From assembly GCF_024539675.1 (NCBI RefSeq), contig NZ_JAHHIT010000075.1:1-49200 (forward strand): a stretch of 49,200 nt of DNA, read 5' to 3'. Position 1 is the first letter of the stretch. Every line of letters begins with the position of its first letter. The stretch is from Streptomyces hilarionis (GTDB lineage: Bacteria; Actinomycetota; Actinomycetes; Streptomycetales; Streptomycetaceae). Position numbers and translations under genes: made by a program. Below are positions 1-7,893 of the stretch, piece after piece. Below the pieces are notes generated by a model that ran no database searches, was not told where the DNA came from, and saw only the letters and a list, made by a program, of their open reading frames with translations.

Positions 1-38
1 CCGCCGGACCGACCCCCGCCCCCCCCCGGAGCCGCCCG

Positions 39-182
39 GCGGACCGGCGGACCGGCGGACCGGCGGGCCGGCGGGCCGGACGGACCGGACGGACCGGACG
101 GACCACACGCGGTGTGCGCGGCCAGGCGGGTCGGGCAGGCCAGGCAGGTCAGGGAGGCCAGGCAGGTCGGGCAGGTCAGGCG
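39..182. repeat. GC-rich short direct repeats, no gene
   Basis: Bases 39-105 are a degenerate 9-bp tandem array around CGGACCGGC, and bases about 120-182 repeat a CAGGCAGGTC-like unit. The second array runs into the last codons of the minus-strand gene ending at 176. I see no gene in bases 1-175. It may act as downstream or terminator-like sequence, but no clean hairpin with a T-run is visible. Confidence 0.5.
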
Positions 183-676
183 GGGTCGCGCTCCGAAGGG
201 CCCGCGGTCCTCGGGGTGAGGCGGAACACCCGGATCTCGCGCTCCACCCGCGCCTGGTAGGTCGCGTACGGCGGCCAGAAGGCCAGCAGCTCCTTCCACA
301 CCGCCGCCCGTTCCTCCCCCGCCAGCATCCTCGCGGTCACCGGGACGTCGGCGCCCTTCCAGCTGATCTCCGCCTCGGGGTGGGCGAGGAGGTTGGCCGT
401 CCAGGCGGGGTGCCCGGTGCGGCCGAAGTTGGACCCGACGAGGATCCAGCTCCGGCCGTCGGGTTCGGGCATGCAGGCCAGCGGCGTCCGGCGCGGCGCC
501 CCGCTCCTCGCGCCGGTGGCGGTCAGGATCACCCCCGGCAGCATCTGGGCGCTGAGCAGCACCTTCCCCCGGGTGAGCCGGTGGACGGCCCGGTCGAGGG
601 CGGGGATCACCCGCGGGGCGACCTTCGCGAAGGCACGCGTCGAGGACACCTTCTGCACCAGCCGGACGCCGATCAC
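176..676 (-). CDS. DUF385 / deazaflavin-dependent nitroreductase-family protein
   Basis: This 166-residue protein has the Ddn/DUF385 pattern: a short N-terminal helix, then TATGARSGAPRRTPL, ILVGSNFGRTGHPAWTANL and HPEAEI. Family members bind F420 or a related flavin and reduce small substrates; the substrate here is unknown. The start is a GTG at 676 whose bases overlap the TGA stop of the upstream acyl-CoA dehydrogenase by 4 nt (GTGA), so translation is probably coupled. The gene is then the second cistron of a two-gene operon controlled by the operator at 1936-1954. A longer upstream reading in the same frame overlaps the dehydrogenase gene and has no protein-like content. Function in the pathway is inference: possibly a dehydrogenation or reduction step. 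Confidence 0.85.
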   Translation of the reverse strand: MIGVRLVQKVSSTRAFAKVAPRVIPALDRAVHRLTRGKVLLSAQMLPGVILTATGARSGAPRRTPLACMPEPDGRSWILVGSNFGRTGHPAWTANLLAHPEAEISWKGADVPVTARMLAGEERAAVWKELLAFWPPYATYQARVEREIRVFRLTPRTAGPSERDPA

Positions 677-1917
677 ACCGTCACCTCCGTCCGGGTGAAC
701 AGGGCGGCCCGCTCGGCCGCGTGGGCGCGCAGCCGGTGCACGGGCCCGAACAGCAGTTCGTCGCCGGCGGCCCGCTTGAAGTACAGGTGGGCCTCGTGCT
801 CCCAGGTGAACCCGATGCCGCCGTGCAGCTGGACGCCTTCGGAGGCGGCGAGGCGCAGGGCCTCCAGGGCCTGGGCGAGCGCGAGCCCGCCGACGTGCTC
901 CGCGGCGTCCCCCGTGGCGCCCTCCGGGACGCCGTCCGGGACGCCGTCCGGGACGCCGTCCGTCCGGCCGGCCGCCCACGCGGCGTAATAGGCGGCGGAC
1001 CGGGCCGCCTGGAGCTGGACGTAGACGTCCGCCAGCCGGTGCTGCACGGCCTGGAACGAGCCGATCGGCCGTCCGAACTGCACCCGCTGCCCCAGGTGGT
1101 CGACGGTGCGCTCCAGCACCCGGCCGGCGGCCCCCACGGCCTCGCAGGCGAGGAAGGCGGCGGCGAAGTCACCGGCTTCGGCCAGGGCTCGCGGGACGTC
1201 CGCCGCCTCGTCCCCCAGCAGTTCGGCGGTCACGTGGCGCAGTTGGACGCGGGCCTGCGGTCTGGTCGCGTCGAGCGCGGTCTGCCGCGTCCGGACGACG
1301 CCGGGGGCGTCCCCCGCCACCAGGAACAGCAGGGTCCGCGACCGTACGAACCCGCCGGTGTGCGCGGCGACCAGCAGCAGCCCGGCGCTGTGCCCGTCGA
1401 GCACCTGCGCGGCCTCGCCGTACAGGCGCCAGCCGCCCTCGGCCGGACGGGCCTGGACGCCGCCCGCGCGGCCCCCGCCGGCCCAGTCGCCGCCGCCCGG
1501 CCCGGTCAGGGCGAGGGCGGTGGCGAGGGCCGGGGCGGGCACGGCGAGGGCGGCGGTGAGCGTGCCGTCGGTGATCGGCGGCAGCAGACGGGCGCGCTGG
1601 GCGTCGGAGCCGAGGGCGAGGATCAGGGGCGCGGCGAGGACGGACGTCGCGAGCAGCGGGGTGGGGGCGAGGGCCCGGCCGGTCTCCTCGGCGGCGAGCG
1701 CGAGGTCGGTGCGGGGGCAGCCGACGCCGCCGTAGCGCTCCGGGAGCGCGAGACCGGGCAGCCCGAGCTGTTCGGCGAGGGCGGCCCACAGGGCGGGGTC
1801 GTGTCCGGTGGGGGCGTCGAGGGCGGCGCGCAGCTCCCCGGGGCCGCAGCGTTTGTGGAGCAGTTCCCGCAGTGTGCGGCGGATCTCGTCCTGTTCGGCT
1901 GTGAAGCCGGGGTCCAT
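673..1917 (-). CDS. acyl-CoA dehydrogenase, small-subunit type
   Basis: This is a 414-residue flavoprotein of the acyl-CoA dehydrogenase family. Its N-terminal helical part has LPERYGGVG, and the C-terminal part has RVQFGRPIGSFQAVQHRLADVY followed by QLHGGIGFTWEHEAHLYFKRA. This C-terminal pattern is typical of the chain that partners a second, large-type chain in alpha2beta2 actinobacterial enzymes, rather than of stand-alone homotetramers. The middle sheet domain lacks the WCQGYSEP-type signature seen in the other two chains at 22,256 and 27,883. A strong Shine-Dalgarno (GGAGGAAGGGG) precedes the ATG. Three 12-bp in-frame repeats near 926-961 add a DGVP repeat not expected in the fold. Operator 1936-1954 lies 18 nt upstream. 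Reaction: alpha,beta-dehydrogenation of an unidentified acyl-CoA. Confidence 0.88.
   Translation of the reverse strand: MDPGFTAEQDEIRRTLRELLHKRCGPGELRAALDAPTGHDPALWAALAEQLGLPGLALPERYGGVGCPRTDLALAAEETGRALAPTPLLATSVLAAPLILALGSDAQRARLLPPITDGTLTAALAVPAPALATALALTGPGGGDWAGGGRAGGVQARPAEGGWRLYGEAAQVLDGHSAGLLLVAAHTGGFVRSRTLLFLVAGDAPGVVRTRQTALDATRPQARVQLRHVTAELLGDEAADVPRALAEAGDFAAAFLACEAVGAAGRVLERTVDHLGQRVQFGRPIGSFQAVQHRLADVYVQLQAARSAAYYAAWAAGRTDGVPDGVPDGVPEGATGDAAEHVGGLALAQALEALRLAASEGVQLHGGIGFTWEHEAHLYFKRAAGDELLFGPVHRLRAHAAERAALFTRTEVTV
926..961. repeat. 12-bp tandem repeat x3 inside acyl-CoA dehydrogenase gene
   Basis: Three exact copies of GGGACGCCGTCC lie at 926-937, 938-949 and 950-961. Read on the minus strand they encode three DGVP units, so copy-number change would keep the frame. 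Confidence 0.9.
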
Positions 1918-1935
1918 GGCCGCCCCTTCCTCCCG

Positions 1936-1954
1936 ATCTGACGGTCCGTCATAT
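1936..1954. promoter_or_regulatory. Operator A, shared 19-bp palindrome (divergent promoters)
   Basis: ATCTGACGGTCCGTCATAT, centred on T1945, has a perfect 13-bp core TGACGG-T-CCGTCA. It sits between the divergent acyl-CoA dehydrogenase (ATG at 1917, 18 nt away) and the Ltp-like gene (ATG at 1997, 42 nt away). It is one of eight copies in the window, all in catabolic-gene promoter regions. The symmetry and length suit a TetR-family dimer; that assignment is inference. Confidence 0.8.
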
Positions 1955-1996
1955 TAGGAGCCCGGGAACGAGATGCACAGAGGAAGGTGGCCTCTC

Positions 1997-3169
1997 ATGA
2001 CAGCGCGGACCCGAAACGTGGCCGTCGTCGGCGTCGCCCTGTCCGACTGCGGTCGGGTGGACGACGCCACCCCCTACGCCCTGCACGCCCAGGCGGCCCG
2101 CCGGGCGCTGGCGGACGCGGGGCTGGGGCGGGAGGCGGTGGACGGCTTCGCCTCCGCGGGCCTCGGCACGCTCGCCCCGGTGGAACTGGCCGACTACCTG
2201 GGCCTGCGCCCCACCTGGGTCGACTCCACCTCGGTGGGCGGCGCCACCTGGGAGGTGATGGCCGCGCACGCGGCCGACGCGATCGCCGCCGGGCACGCGA
2301 ACGCCGTCCTGCTGGCGTACGGCTCGACGCCCCGGGCCGACATCAGGGCGGGTCGCCGCACGGGCACCTTCGCCTTCGGCGCACGCGGCCCCCTCCAGTT
2401 CGAGGCCCCCTACGGGCACACCCTGATCGCCAAGTACGCGATGGCCGCCCGCCGTCACATGCACCGGTACGGCACGACGATCGAGCAGCTGGCGCAGGTC
2501 GCGGTGCAGGCGAGGGCGAACGCGGCGCTGAATCCCGAGGCGATGCACCGCGACCCGATCACCGTCGACGACGTCCTGTCGGGGCCGATGATCGCCGACC
2601 CGTTCACGAAACTGCACTGCTGTCTGCGCTCCGACGGCGGCGCGGCCGTGCTGCTGGCGGCCGAGGAGTACGTACGCGACTGCCGCACGGCGCCGGTGTG
2701 GGTCCTGGGGACCGGCGAGCACGTCTCGCACGCCTCGATGTCGGAGTGGGACGACTTCACGGTCTCCCCCGCGGCGACGAGCGGCCGCCTGGCCTTCGCA
2801 CGGGCGGGACTGCGCCCGGACGAGATGGACTTCGCCGAGATCTACGACGCGTTCACCTACATGACGCTGGTGACGCTCGAGGACCTGGGCTTCTGCGCCA
2901 AGGGCGAGGGCGGCCCGTTCGTGGAGAAGGGGCGGCTCCGGGTGGCGGGAGGGGAGTTCCCCGTCAACACGGACGGCGGCGGCCTGTCGGCCCAGCACCC
3001 CGGCATGCGCGGCCTGTTCCTCCTGGTCGAAGCGGTACGGCAGCTGAGGGGGGAGGCAGGGGCCCGTCAGGTGCGCGACGCCGCCGGCGACCTCCCCCGC
3101 CACGCGGTGGCCTCGGCCACGGGCGGCTGGTTCTGCTCCTCGGCGACGGTGGTCCTGGGCCGGGGGTGA
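1997..3169 (+). CDS. Ltp/SCP2-thiolase-like protein without the thiolase cysteine
   Basis: This 390-residue protein has the thiolase fold of the lipid-transfer (Ltp) group: AVVGVALSDCGR at the N-terminus, EIYDAFTYMTLVTLEDLGF where thiolases carry the HDCF motif, and NTDGGGLSAQHPGMRG near the end. The N-terminal thiolase nucleophile position reads STSVGGATWEV, with no Cys. This matches Ltp2-type retro-aldolases, which lack the Cys and work with a DUF35 partner, better than a true thiolase. The best start is the ATG at 1997 with AGGAAGG nine bases upstream; an earlier ATG at 1973 lacks such a site. A DUF35 gene lies at 7894-8328 under the same operator type, so the two may form one complex. Role inferred: carbon-carbon cleavage of a beta-hydroxy- or beta-ketoacyl-CoA. 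Confidence 0.85.
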   Translation: MTARTRNVAVVGVALSDCGRVDDATPYALHAQAARRALADAGLGREAVDGFASAGLGTLAPVELADYLGLRPTWVDSTSVGGATWEVMAAHAADAIAAGHANAVLLAYGSTPRADIRAGRRTGTFAFGARGPLQFEAPYGHTLIAKYAMAARRHMHRYGTTIEQLAQVAVQARANAALNPEAMHRDPITVDDVLSGPMIADPFTKLHCCLRSDGGAAVLLAAEEYVRDCRTAPVWVLGTGEHVSHASMSEWDDFTVSPAATSGRLAFARAGLRPDEMDFAEIYDAFTYMTLVTLEDLGFCAKGEGGPFVEKGRLRVAGGEFPVNTDGGGLSAQHPGMRGLFLLVEAVRQLRGEAGARQVRDAAGDLPRHAVASATGGWFCSSATVVLGRG

Positions 3170-3182
3170 GGCGGGCGGCCCG

Positions 3183-4349
3183 TCAGCCGGCCGGGGTGCG
3201 GTGGGTGACGGAGCCGTCGATGTCCGCGTCCAGGGTGCCCGTGCCGTGGGGGCCGGTCACGGTGACGCGCAGGGTCGGGGGGCCGGTGAGCCGGACCGCG
3301 GTGAGCTGCCAGGTGCTCGGGGTCCCGGCGCCGAGCGTGGTGCGCGCCTGCTCGACCAGGGCGGGGATGCGGGCGTAGGGCAGGGAGTCGAGGTCGAACC
3401 GCGGGACGCCGGCGACGTCCGGCGCGAACACCACCGACACGAGCCGCTCCTGGACGACGACGGTGACGGCCCGGCTCCCGCCCGCGCCCCGGTTCCTGGT
3501 CAGGGAGGCGACCGCGCGACGCAACTCGCCCGCGTCCAGCAGGGACTGCCGCGGTCCGACCGACACGGTGCCGGTCATCGACGTGGACGTGACCGTGGTG
3601 GACGACGTGGAGACCGACGGCTCGGCGGTGGCGGGCGGCCGCCCGGGGCCGTCGGAGCCGAACGCCTCGGACAGGTCGCCGCGGAACGGCACGACCACGG
3701 CGGCCGCCGCGAGCACCAGGCCGACGAGGCGGACGGCCGCGTGGTCGAACCGCGCCGACGGCCGGCGCACGAGGGCGGACTCCGGCGCGGAGTCGATCGC
3801 CGCGTCGGCCGCCCGCGCCGCCCACTGCGGCCCCGGCGGCTCGACGATCCTCGTCCGCCACGGCCGGTCCGGCGGGTAGGAGACCACGACCGTGCGACGC
3901 GGCCGGTACGCGGGAAGATCGACGAGGTTGACGTGCAGGCGGGTCGCCACCCGGAAGGCCGGCGCCGCGTCCGGCGCCACGGTGAGGACGAACCGGAGCG
4001 GCACGTCCCCGGTGTCGCTCGACTCCGCGCGCACGCTCTCGATCCCGGCGAGGGCCGTGACCGGCGTGACGGCCGCGCGCCGGGCCCGCCGGGGCCCGCC
4101 CGCCGCGAACGCGATCACGCCTGCCGCCAGGGGCAGTCCGAGCCCGGCGAGGAGGAGGGCGCCGCTCCCGACGACGTAGCCGACCGCCAGAGCGGCCAGG
4201 GACCCGCCGCCGACGGAGCCGGCCAGGAACGCGCGCACGAGCCGGGCCGGGTCGTCGCGCACGGGCGTGGGGCCGCCGGTCCACGGGTCGTCGGTCTGCG
4301 GGTCGTCGGTCTGCGGGTCGTCGGTCTGCGCGCCGCCCGTGATCGCCAT
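3183..4349 (-). CDS. membrane protein of unknown function
   Basis: I do not recognise the family of this 388-residue protein. The N-terminus has three QTDDP repeats, followed by two adjacent hydrophobic segments (about residues 40-83) and a third at about 205-222, then a Ser/Thr-rich linker. The C-terminal half is probably extracytoplasmic, with alternating strand-like sequence (AVTVVVQERLVSVVFAPD). A region around residues 90-190 resembles a cytoplasmic or PH-like globular domain but carries no motif I can name. It is convergent with the Ltp-like gene, with only 13 nt between stops, and has no operator of the catabolic type. It is probably unrelated to the catabolic genes. Confidence 0.75.
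   Translation of the reverse strand: MAITGGAQTDDPQTDDPQTDDPWTGGPTPVRDDPARLVRAFLAGSVGGGSLAALAVGYVVGSGALLLAGLGLPLAAGVIAFAAGGPRRARRAAVTPVTALAGIESVRAESSDTGDVPLRFVLTVAPDAAPAFRVATRLHVNLVDLPAYRPRRTVVVSYPPDRPWRTRIVEPPGPQWAARAADAAIDSAPESALVRRPSARFDHAAVRLVGLVLAAAAVVVPFRGDLSEAFGSDGPGRPPATAEPSVSTSSTTVTSTSMTGTVSVGPRQSLLDAGELRRAVASLTRNRGAGGSRAVTVVVQERLVSVVFAPDVAGVPRFDLDSLPYARIPALVEQARTTLGAGTPSTWQLTAVRLTGPPTLRVTVTGPHGTGTLDADIDGSVTHRTPAG
4285..4329. repeat. 15-bp tandem repeat x3 in a membrane-protein gene
   Basis: Three exact copies of GGGTCGTCGGTCTGC (4285-4299, 4300-4314, 4315-4329) encode the QTDDP repeats at the N-terminus of the minus-strand protein. The unit is a multiple of three, so slippage would not shift the frame. 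Confidence 0.9.
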
Positions 4350-4534
4350 GAGGCGATTGTGCCGCTCCCGGGTGGCCGCCGGAAGACCCCACGACAGCGG
4401 TCAAGGGCCCCTCGGGGAAAGGGCGGAGGCGGGCGGCAACCTTTTCGGCTCCGGCGGCCACTGGGAGTCGGCAGGTGCGGCTTTCCCGAGCCCTCTGCCG
4501 AACGTGCTCCGCCGACTCGCGTAAGGATCCCTCC

Positions 4535-5527
4535 GTGGCAAGCTCCTCGCACCGACGTTCCCGCCGCCCCGACGGGCGCCCGGGCCGTCGTGTCCCCGTC
4601 GTCACCGTGGTGGCCGTGGCCGCCGTCGCGCTCGTGGTGTCCCTGGTCGTGGCCCTCCGCCCCGGCGGCGGGGACGACGGCGGGGCGCGGGCGGTCGAGC
4701 CGGCGGCCGGGTCCGCGGTGAGCGCGACGCCCGCGGCGAGCCCGCCCGCGACGGCGTCCGCGTCACCGACGGCTTCGCCGTCGCCGTCGCCGAAGTCGTC
4801 CACGGCGTCCGGCAGCCCGAGCCCGGCCGGAACGGCCGGCGCCTCGAAGGCGCCGTCGCCGCGGCCCGCGGCCGGGTCCGCGGCCCGCACGGCTTCCGGC
4901 ACGGCCGCGTCGGCCGGACGCGTCCGGCCCGGGACCACCCACACCGGGGTCGCCACCGCCTACGACATCGGCGACGGCAACGGCGCCTGCTCCTACGGCC
5001 CGACCTCCGACGTGATGACCGCGGCGATGAACACGGCCGACTACGACACGGCGCAGGCGTGCGGCGCGTACGTGTCCGTCCGGGCGTCGAACGGGGCGTC
5101 CGTGACGGTCCGGATCACCAACGAGTGCCCGGCGCCCTGCGCGGTCGGCCAGATCGACCTCAGCCAGCAGGCCTTCGCCAAGCTCGCGCCGCTCGTGACG
5201 GGCCGGATCCCGATCACCTGGAGCGTGCTGAGCCCGGCCACGTCCGAGACGATCTCGATCCGCTACAAGACCGGTTCCTCCCCGTACTGGTGCGGCATCC
5301 AGGCCATCGGCCACCGCAACCCGCTGGCCCGCCTGGAGGTCCGCACGGGCGCGGGCTGGACCCGGCTCGCGCGCACCGGCTACAACTACTTCCTCTCCGA
5401 GCACGGCGCCGGCTGCGGCAGCGCGATCCGGCTCACCGACGTCTATGGCGAGCAGCTCGCCGTCGGCGCGCCGGCCGTCCGGGCCGACGTGGTGCAGCCG
5501 ACCCGCCTGCAGTTCGCCCGGCACTGA
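4535..5527 (+). CDS. secreted expansin-like (double-psi beta-barrel) protein
   Basis: This 330-residue protein starts at the GTG at 4535 (TAAGGAT upstream). Residues 1-19 are basic, residues 20-41 form a membrane or uncleaved signal segment, and about residues 50-135 are a Pro/Ser/Ala/Thr-rich linker. A double-psi beta-barrel domain follows (GVATAYDIGDGNGACSYGP, then AAMNTADYDTAQACGAYVSV and TNECPAPCAVGQIDLSQQAFAKL). The last ~100 residues resemble the C-terminal carbohydrate-binding module of bacterial expansins (YWCGIQAIGHRNPLARLEV). Family members loosen or bind cell-wall or plant polysaccharides without hydrolysis. The aspartate in QIDLSQQAF fits the expansin catalytic-type Asp. It has its own promoter region and carries no catabolic operator. 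Confidence 0.85.
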   Translation: MASSSHRRSRRPDGRPGRRVPVVTVVAVAAVALVVSLVVALRPGGGDDGGARAVEPAAGSAVSATPAASPPATASASPTASPSPSPKSSTASGSPSPAGTAGASKAPSPRPAAGSAARTASGTAASAGRVRPGTTHTGVATAYDIGDGNGACSYGPTSDVMTAAMNTADYDTAQACGAYVSVRASNGASVTVRITNECPAPCAVGQIDLSQQAFAKLAPLVTGRIPITWSVLSPATSETISIRYKTGSSPYWCGIQAIGHRNPLARLEVRTGAGWTRLARTGYNYFLSEHGAGCGSAIRLTDVYGEQLAVGAPAVRADVVQPTRLQFARH

Positions 5528-5542
5528 CCGGATACTCGGTAC

Positions 5543-6208
5543 ATGACCGAGGATCTGCACGAACTGCTGAGGACGCTGCGGGTGTGGGACCCGGAGGTGA
5601 CGGAACTGCCGCCCTTCGACCCGGCGTCGGCGCCCGCCGAACCGCTGCCCCTCTTCACGCGGTGGTTCGCGCAGGCGGTCGCGGCGGGCGAGCGGGAGCC
5701 GCACACCACGACCCTCGCCACCGTCGGCGAGGACGGTCTGCCCGACGCCCGCGTCGTCATGCTGCACGGCGCGGACGCGGACGGCTGGTCCTTCGCGTCC
5801 CACGCCACCAGCCGCAAGGGCCGCCAGCTCGCCGCCCGCCCCTACGCGGCGCTCACGTTCTACTGGCCCGTGCTCGGCCGCCAGGTCCGGGTGCGCGGCC
5901 CGGTCTCGTCCGCCCCCTCCGAGGAGGCCCAGGCCGACCTGCACGCCCGCTCGACCGGCGCCCTGGCCGCCGCGCTGACCGGCCGGCAGAGCGAGGTCCT
6001 GGCCTCGCCGGAGGAACTGGCGCGGGCCTCGGAGGCCGCCTGGGAACACGCCCGCCGCGACCCGACGGCGAGATCCGCGACCTGGACCCTGTACCGACTG
6101 CGCCCGCACGAGGTGGAGTTCTTCCAGGGCGACGCCGCCCGCCGCCACACCCGCCTGAGCTACCACCGCACGGACGACACCTGGACCACCCGCCTCCTGT
6201 GGCCCTGA
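5543..6208 (+). CDS. pyridoxamine 5'-phosphate oxidase family protein
   Basis: The protein has 221 residues with the PdxH-like split-barrel flavin fold: LFTRWFAQAVAAGEREPHTTTLATVGEDGLPDARVVMLHG (FMN-binding strand), SFASHATSRKGRQLAARPYAALTFYWPVLGRQVRVRGPV, and a C-terminal PNPOx dimerisation part (LYRLRPHEVEFFQG). True PdxH ends with a conserved RLHDR-type stretch; here it reads RRHTRLSY, so it may act on another substrate. The start is ATG at 5543, 15 nt after the expansin stop, with no good Shine-Dalgarno, suggesting coupling or a leaderless message. I would call it PNPOx-family rather than pdxH. Confidence 0.82.
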   Translation: MTEDLHELLRTLRVWDPEVTELPPFDPASAPAEPLPLFTRWFAQAVAAGEREPHTTTLATVGEDGLPDARVVMLHGADADGWSFASHATSRKGRQLAARPYAALTFYWPVLGRQVRVRGPVSSAPSEEAQADLHARSTGALAAALTGRQSEVLASPEELARASEAAWEHARRDPTARSATWTLYRLRPHEVEFFQGDAARRHTRLSYHRTDDTWTTRLLWP

Positions 6209-6273
6209 CCCCGTCAGCACCGATCGGTGACACGCGGGCGCCCTGCCGCCGGTCACCGGCCTCACCCGAAAGA

Positions 6274-6293
6274 GGGCGTGCGGCGACGCGCCC
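6274..6293. terminator. possible hairpin terminator between convergent genes
   Basis: GGGCGTG / CGCGCCC form a 7-bp stem (one G-T pair) with loop CGGCGA, directly next to the stop of the minus-strand acetyltransferase. A second palindrome, GCCGGTCACCGGC, lies at 6248-6260. No T-run is seen, as is common in Streptomyces. Confidence 0.35.
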
Positions 6294-7223
6294 CTACGCG
6301 AACTCGTGGGCCGCGAAGTCGGCCACCGGGCGGTAGCCGATGCGCTGGTAGAGGCCGTTGCTCGTCGGGTTGGAGAGGTCGGTGAAGAGGAGCACCTCCG
6401 CCGCGCCCGAGGCCAGCGCCGCCCTGCTCACCTCGGCCGTGGCCGCACCCGCGTAGCCGCGGCCGCGCAGTTCGGCCGGGGTGTAGACGGGGGCGACCCT
6501 GATCTGGCCGGCCACCTCGGGGGTGACGCCGGCCATGGCGACGGGGACGCCGTCGGGCGTCTCCCAGAAGGTGATCCCGCCGTAGGAGACACGGGAGTCG
6601 GCCCACGCCCCGCCGTCCTGGACGGGGTGCCCGCCGACCTGGGCCGAGAACTCCTCGTACCAGCGCACGAGCAGGTCCCGGTCGGCCGCGTCCGCCACCC
6701 GCGCCCGGCCCGCGGGGGCGGGTTCCGGCGGCGTCAGCTCCGCCAGGCGGTACAGGCGCTGCCGTACGGTCACGCGGGACCCGGAGCCCGTCCGCCGCTG
6801 CCACGCCCGCGCGAACGCGGCCGCGGTGTCGCGGTCGGCGGAGACTCCGGGGAAGCGGTGACCGGCGGCGGCCAGCGTCCCCGCGAGGGCGTCGGCCTCC
6901 TGCGCCGTCAGGGACGTGAGGTAGATCCCGTGCGGCGGCGTCCGGAAGAACACCGCGCGGACCCCGCCGCCGGTCCCGGCCGGGGCGTCCCCGCCCAGCA
7001 CGCCGAAGACGGGGTCTTCGTCGCCGTACACGTGCGGGCCCCTGCGCCGCAGGCTGTCGACGACGGTCAGCGGGACCGTGTGCAGGGCCGGGCGGGAGGC
7101 GAGGAAGTCGCCGGCGCGGTCGAGGAACGCGTCGAGGTCATGGGTGAGACGCCACTCGCCGGGACCGTCAGGGCTGTCAGGGCTGTCAGGGCTGTCAGGG
7201 CTGTCAGGGCTGTCAGGGCTCAT
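6294..7223 (-). CDS. GNAT family N-acetyltransferase
   Basis: The protein has 309 residues. The C-terminal GNAT core has VSYGGITFWETPDGVPVAMAGVTPEVAGQIRVAPVYTPAELRGRGYAGAATAEVSRAAL, in which RGRGYAG is the acetyl-CoA pyrophosphate loop, then LFTDLSNPTSNGLYQRIGYRPV. The N-terminal half is a degenerate second GNAT-like domain. It starts with six SPD repeats encoded by a 9-bp tandem array just after the ATG at 7223. Substrate unknown. Its start is about 50 nt beyond the stop of the next upstream minus-strand gene, so it may be the distal cistron of the DoxX-DUF35-GNAT unit. Confidence 0.85.
   Translation of the reverse strand: MSPDSPDSPDSPDSPDSPDGPGEWRLTHDLDAFLDRAGDFLASRPALHTVPLTVVDSLRRRGPHVYGDEDPVFGVLGGDAPAGTGGGVRAVFFRTPPHGIYLTSLTAQEADALAGTLAAAGHRFPGVSADRDTAAAFARAWQRRTGSGSRVTVRQRLYRLAELTPPEPAPAGRARVADAADRDLLVRWYEEFSAQVGGHPVQDGGAWADSRVSYGGITFWETPDGVPVAMAGVTPEVAGQIRVAPVYTPAELRGRGYAGAATAEVSRAALASGAAEVLLFTDLSNPTSNGLYQRIGYRPVADFAAHEFA
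7167..7220. repeat. 9-bp tandem repeat x6 after a start codon
   Basis: Six exact copies of GTCAGGGCT at 7167-7220 encode six SPD tripeptides directly after the ATG of the minus-strand acetyltransferase. Perfect identity suggests recent expansion; changes keep the frame. Confidence 0.95.
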
Positions 7224-7274
7224 GGTCCATCGTCGCCTGCGGGGGGCGTGGGCCGCCTGCGAATTACCGGGGGC

Positions 7275-7889
7275 TCAGGGGGACTCGGGGAACTCCGGCT
7301 CCGGGTCCGTCGCCAGGCGCGCGTGCAGATGGACGTCGCGGAAGGCGTCGCGGCGGCCCTCCTCCCACATCGCCCCGCGCAGGGTCCCCTCGTGGCGGAA
7401 CCCGCAGCGCTCGGCGATCCGGCACGAGGCCTCGTGGCCGAGGGCATGACCCAACTCCAGCCGGTGCAGGCCGACTTCGGTGAACGTCCAGCGCGCCGCG
7501 AGCAGCAGGGCGCCGGTGGCGACGTGCCGGCCGCGCGCCTCGGGCAGGACCCAGTAACCGACCCGGGCGAAGCTCAGCACACGGTCGATCATGTTGACGG
7601 CGACCTGCCCGAGGATCGTCCCGTCGGCCGCGTCCGTGACGCAGAACGGCAGGGCGTGCCCGGCGGCGGCGTCCGCCTTCCTGCCCTCCAGGGAGGCCCG
7701 GGCGCCGGCGGTGTCGGCGACCGTGCGCAGCGGCGTGTTCCAGCGCCGGAACTCCGGGTCGAGATGCCCGCGCAGCCACGCCTCGACGTCGTCGGCGGAC
7801 TCGGGGTCCCAGGCGCGCAGCCGCAGTCCGTGGCCTTCGAGCACGGGCGTCGCGCAGGACGTGGAGGGGGATTCACGAGTGTCGGTCAT
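7275..7889 (-). CDS. GNAT family (RimJ/RimL-like) acetyltransferase
   Basis: This roughly 204-residue protein has the Rim-type layout: LEGHGLRLRAWDPESADDVEAWL, then GQVAVNMIDRVLSFARVGYWVLPEARGRHVATGALLLAARWTFTEVGLHRLELGHALGHEASCRIAERCGFRHEGTLRGAMW. The ARGRHVATGAL stretch binds acetyl-CoA, and the 'AERCGFRHEGTLR' ending is typical of ribosomal-protein or small-molecule acetyltransferases. I chose the ATG at 7889, which begins 4 nt after the DUF35 stop; a GTG at 7904 would overlap that gene. It is probably co-transcribed with DUF35 and DoxX under operator B, though its role there is unclear. Confidence 0.82.
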   Translation of the reverse strand: MTDTRESPSTSCATPVLEGHGLRLRAWDPESADDVEAWLRGHLDPEFRRWNTPLRTVADTAGARASLEGRKADAAAGHALPFCVTDAADGTILGQVAVNMIDRVLSFARVGYWVLPEARGRHVATGALLLAARWTFTEVGLHRLELGHALGHEASCRIAERCGFRHEGTLRGAMWEEGRRDAFRDVHLHARLATDPEPEFPESP

Positions 7890-7893
7890 CCGG

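Noticed and set aside
7167..7220. CRISPR-like array
   Set aside because: The unit is 9 bp, contiguous and coding (SPD); no spacers.
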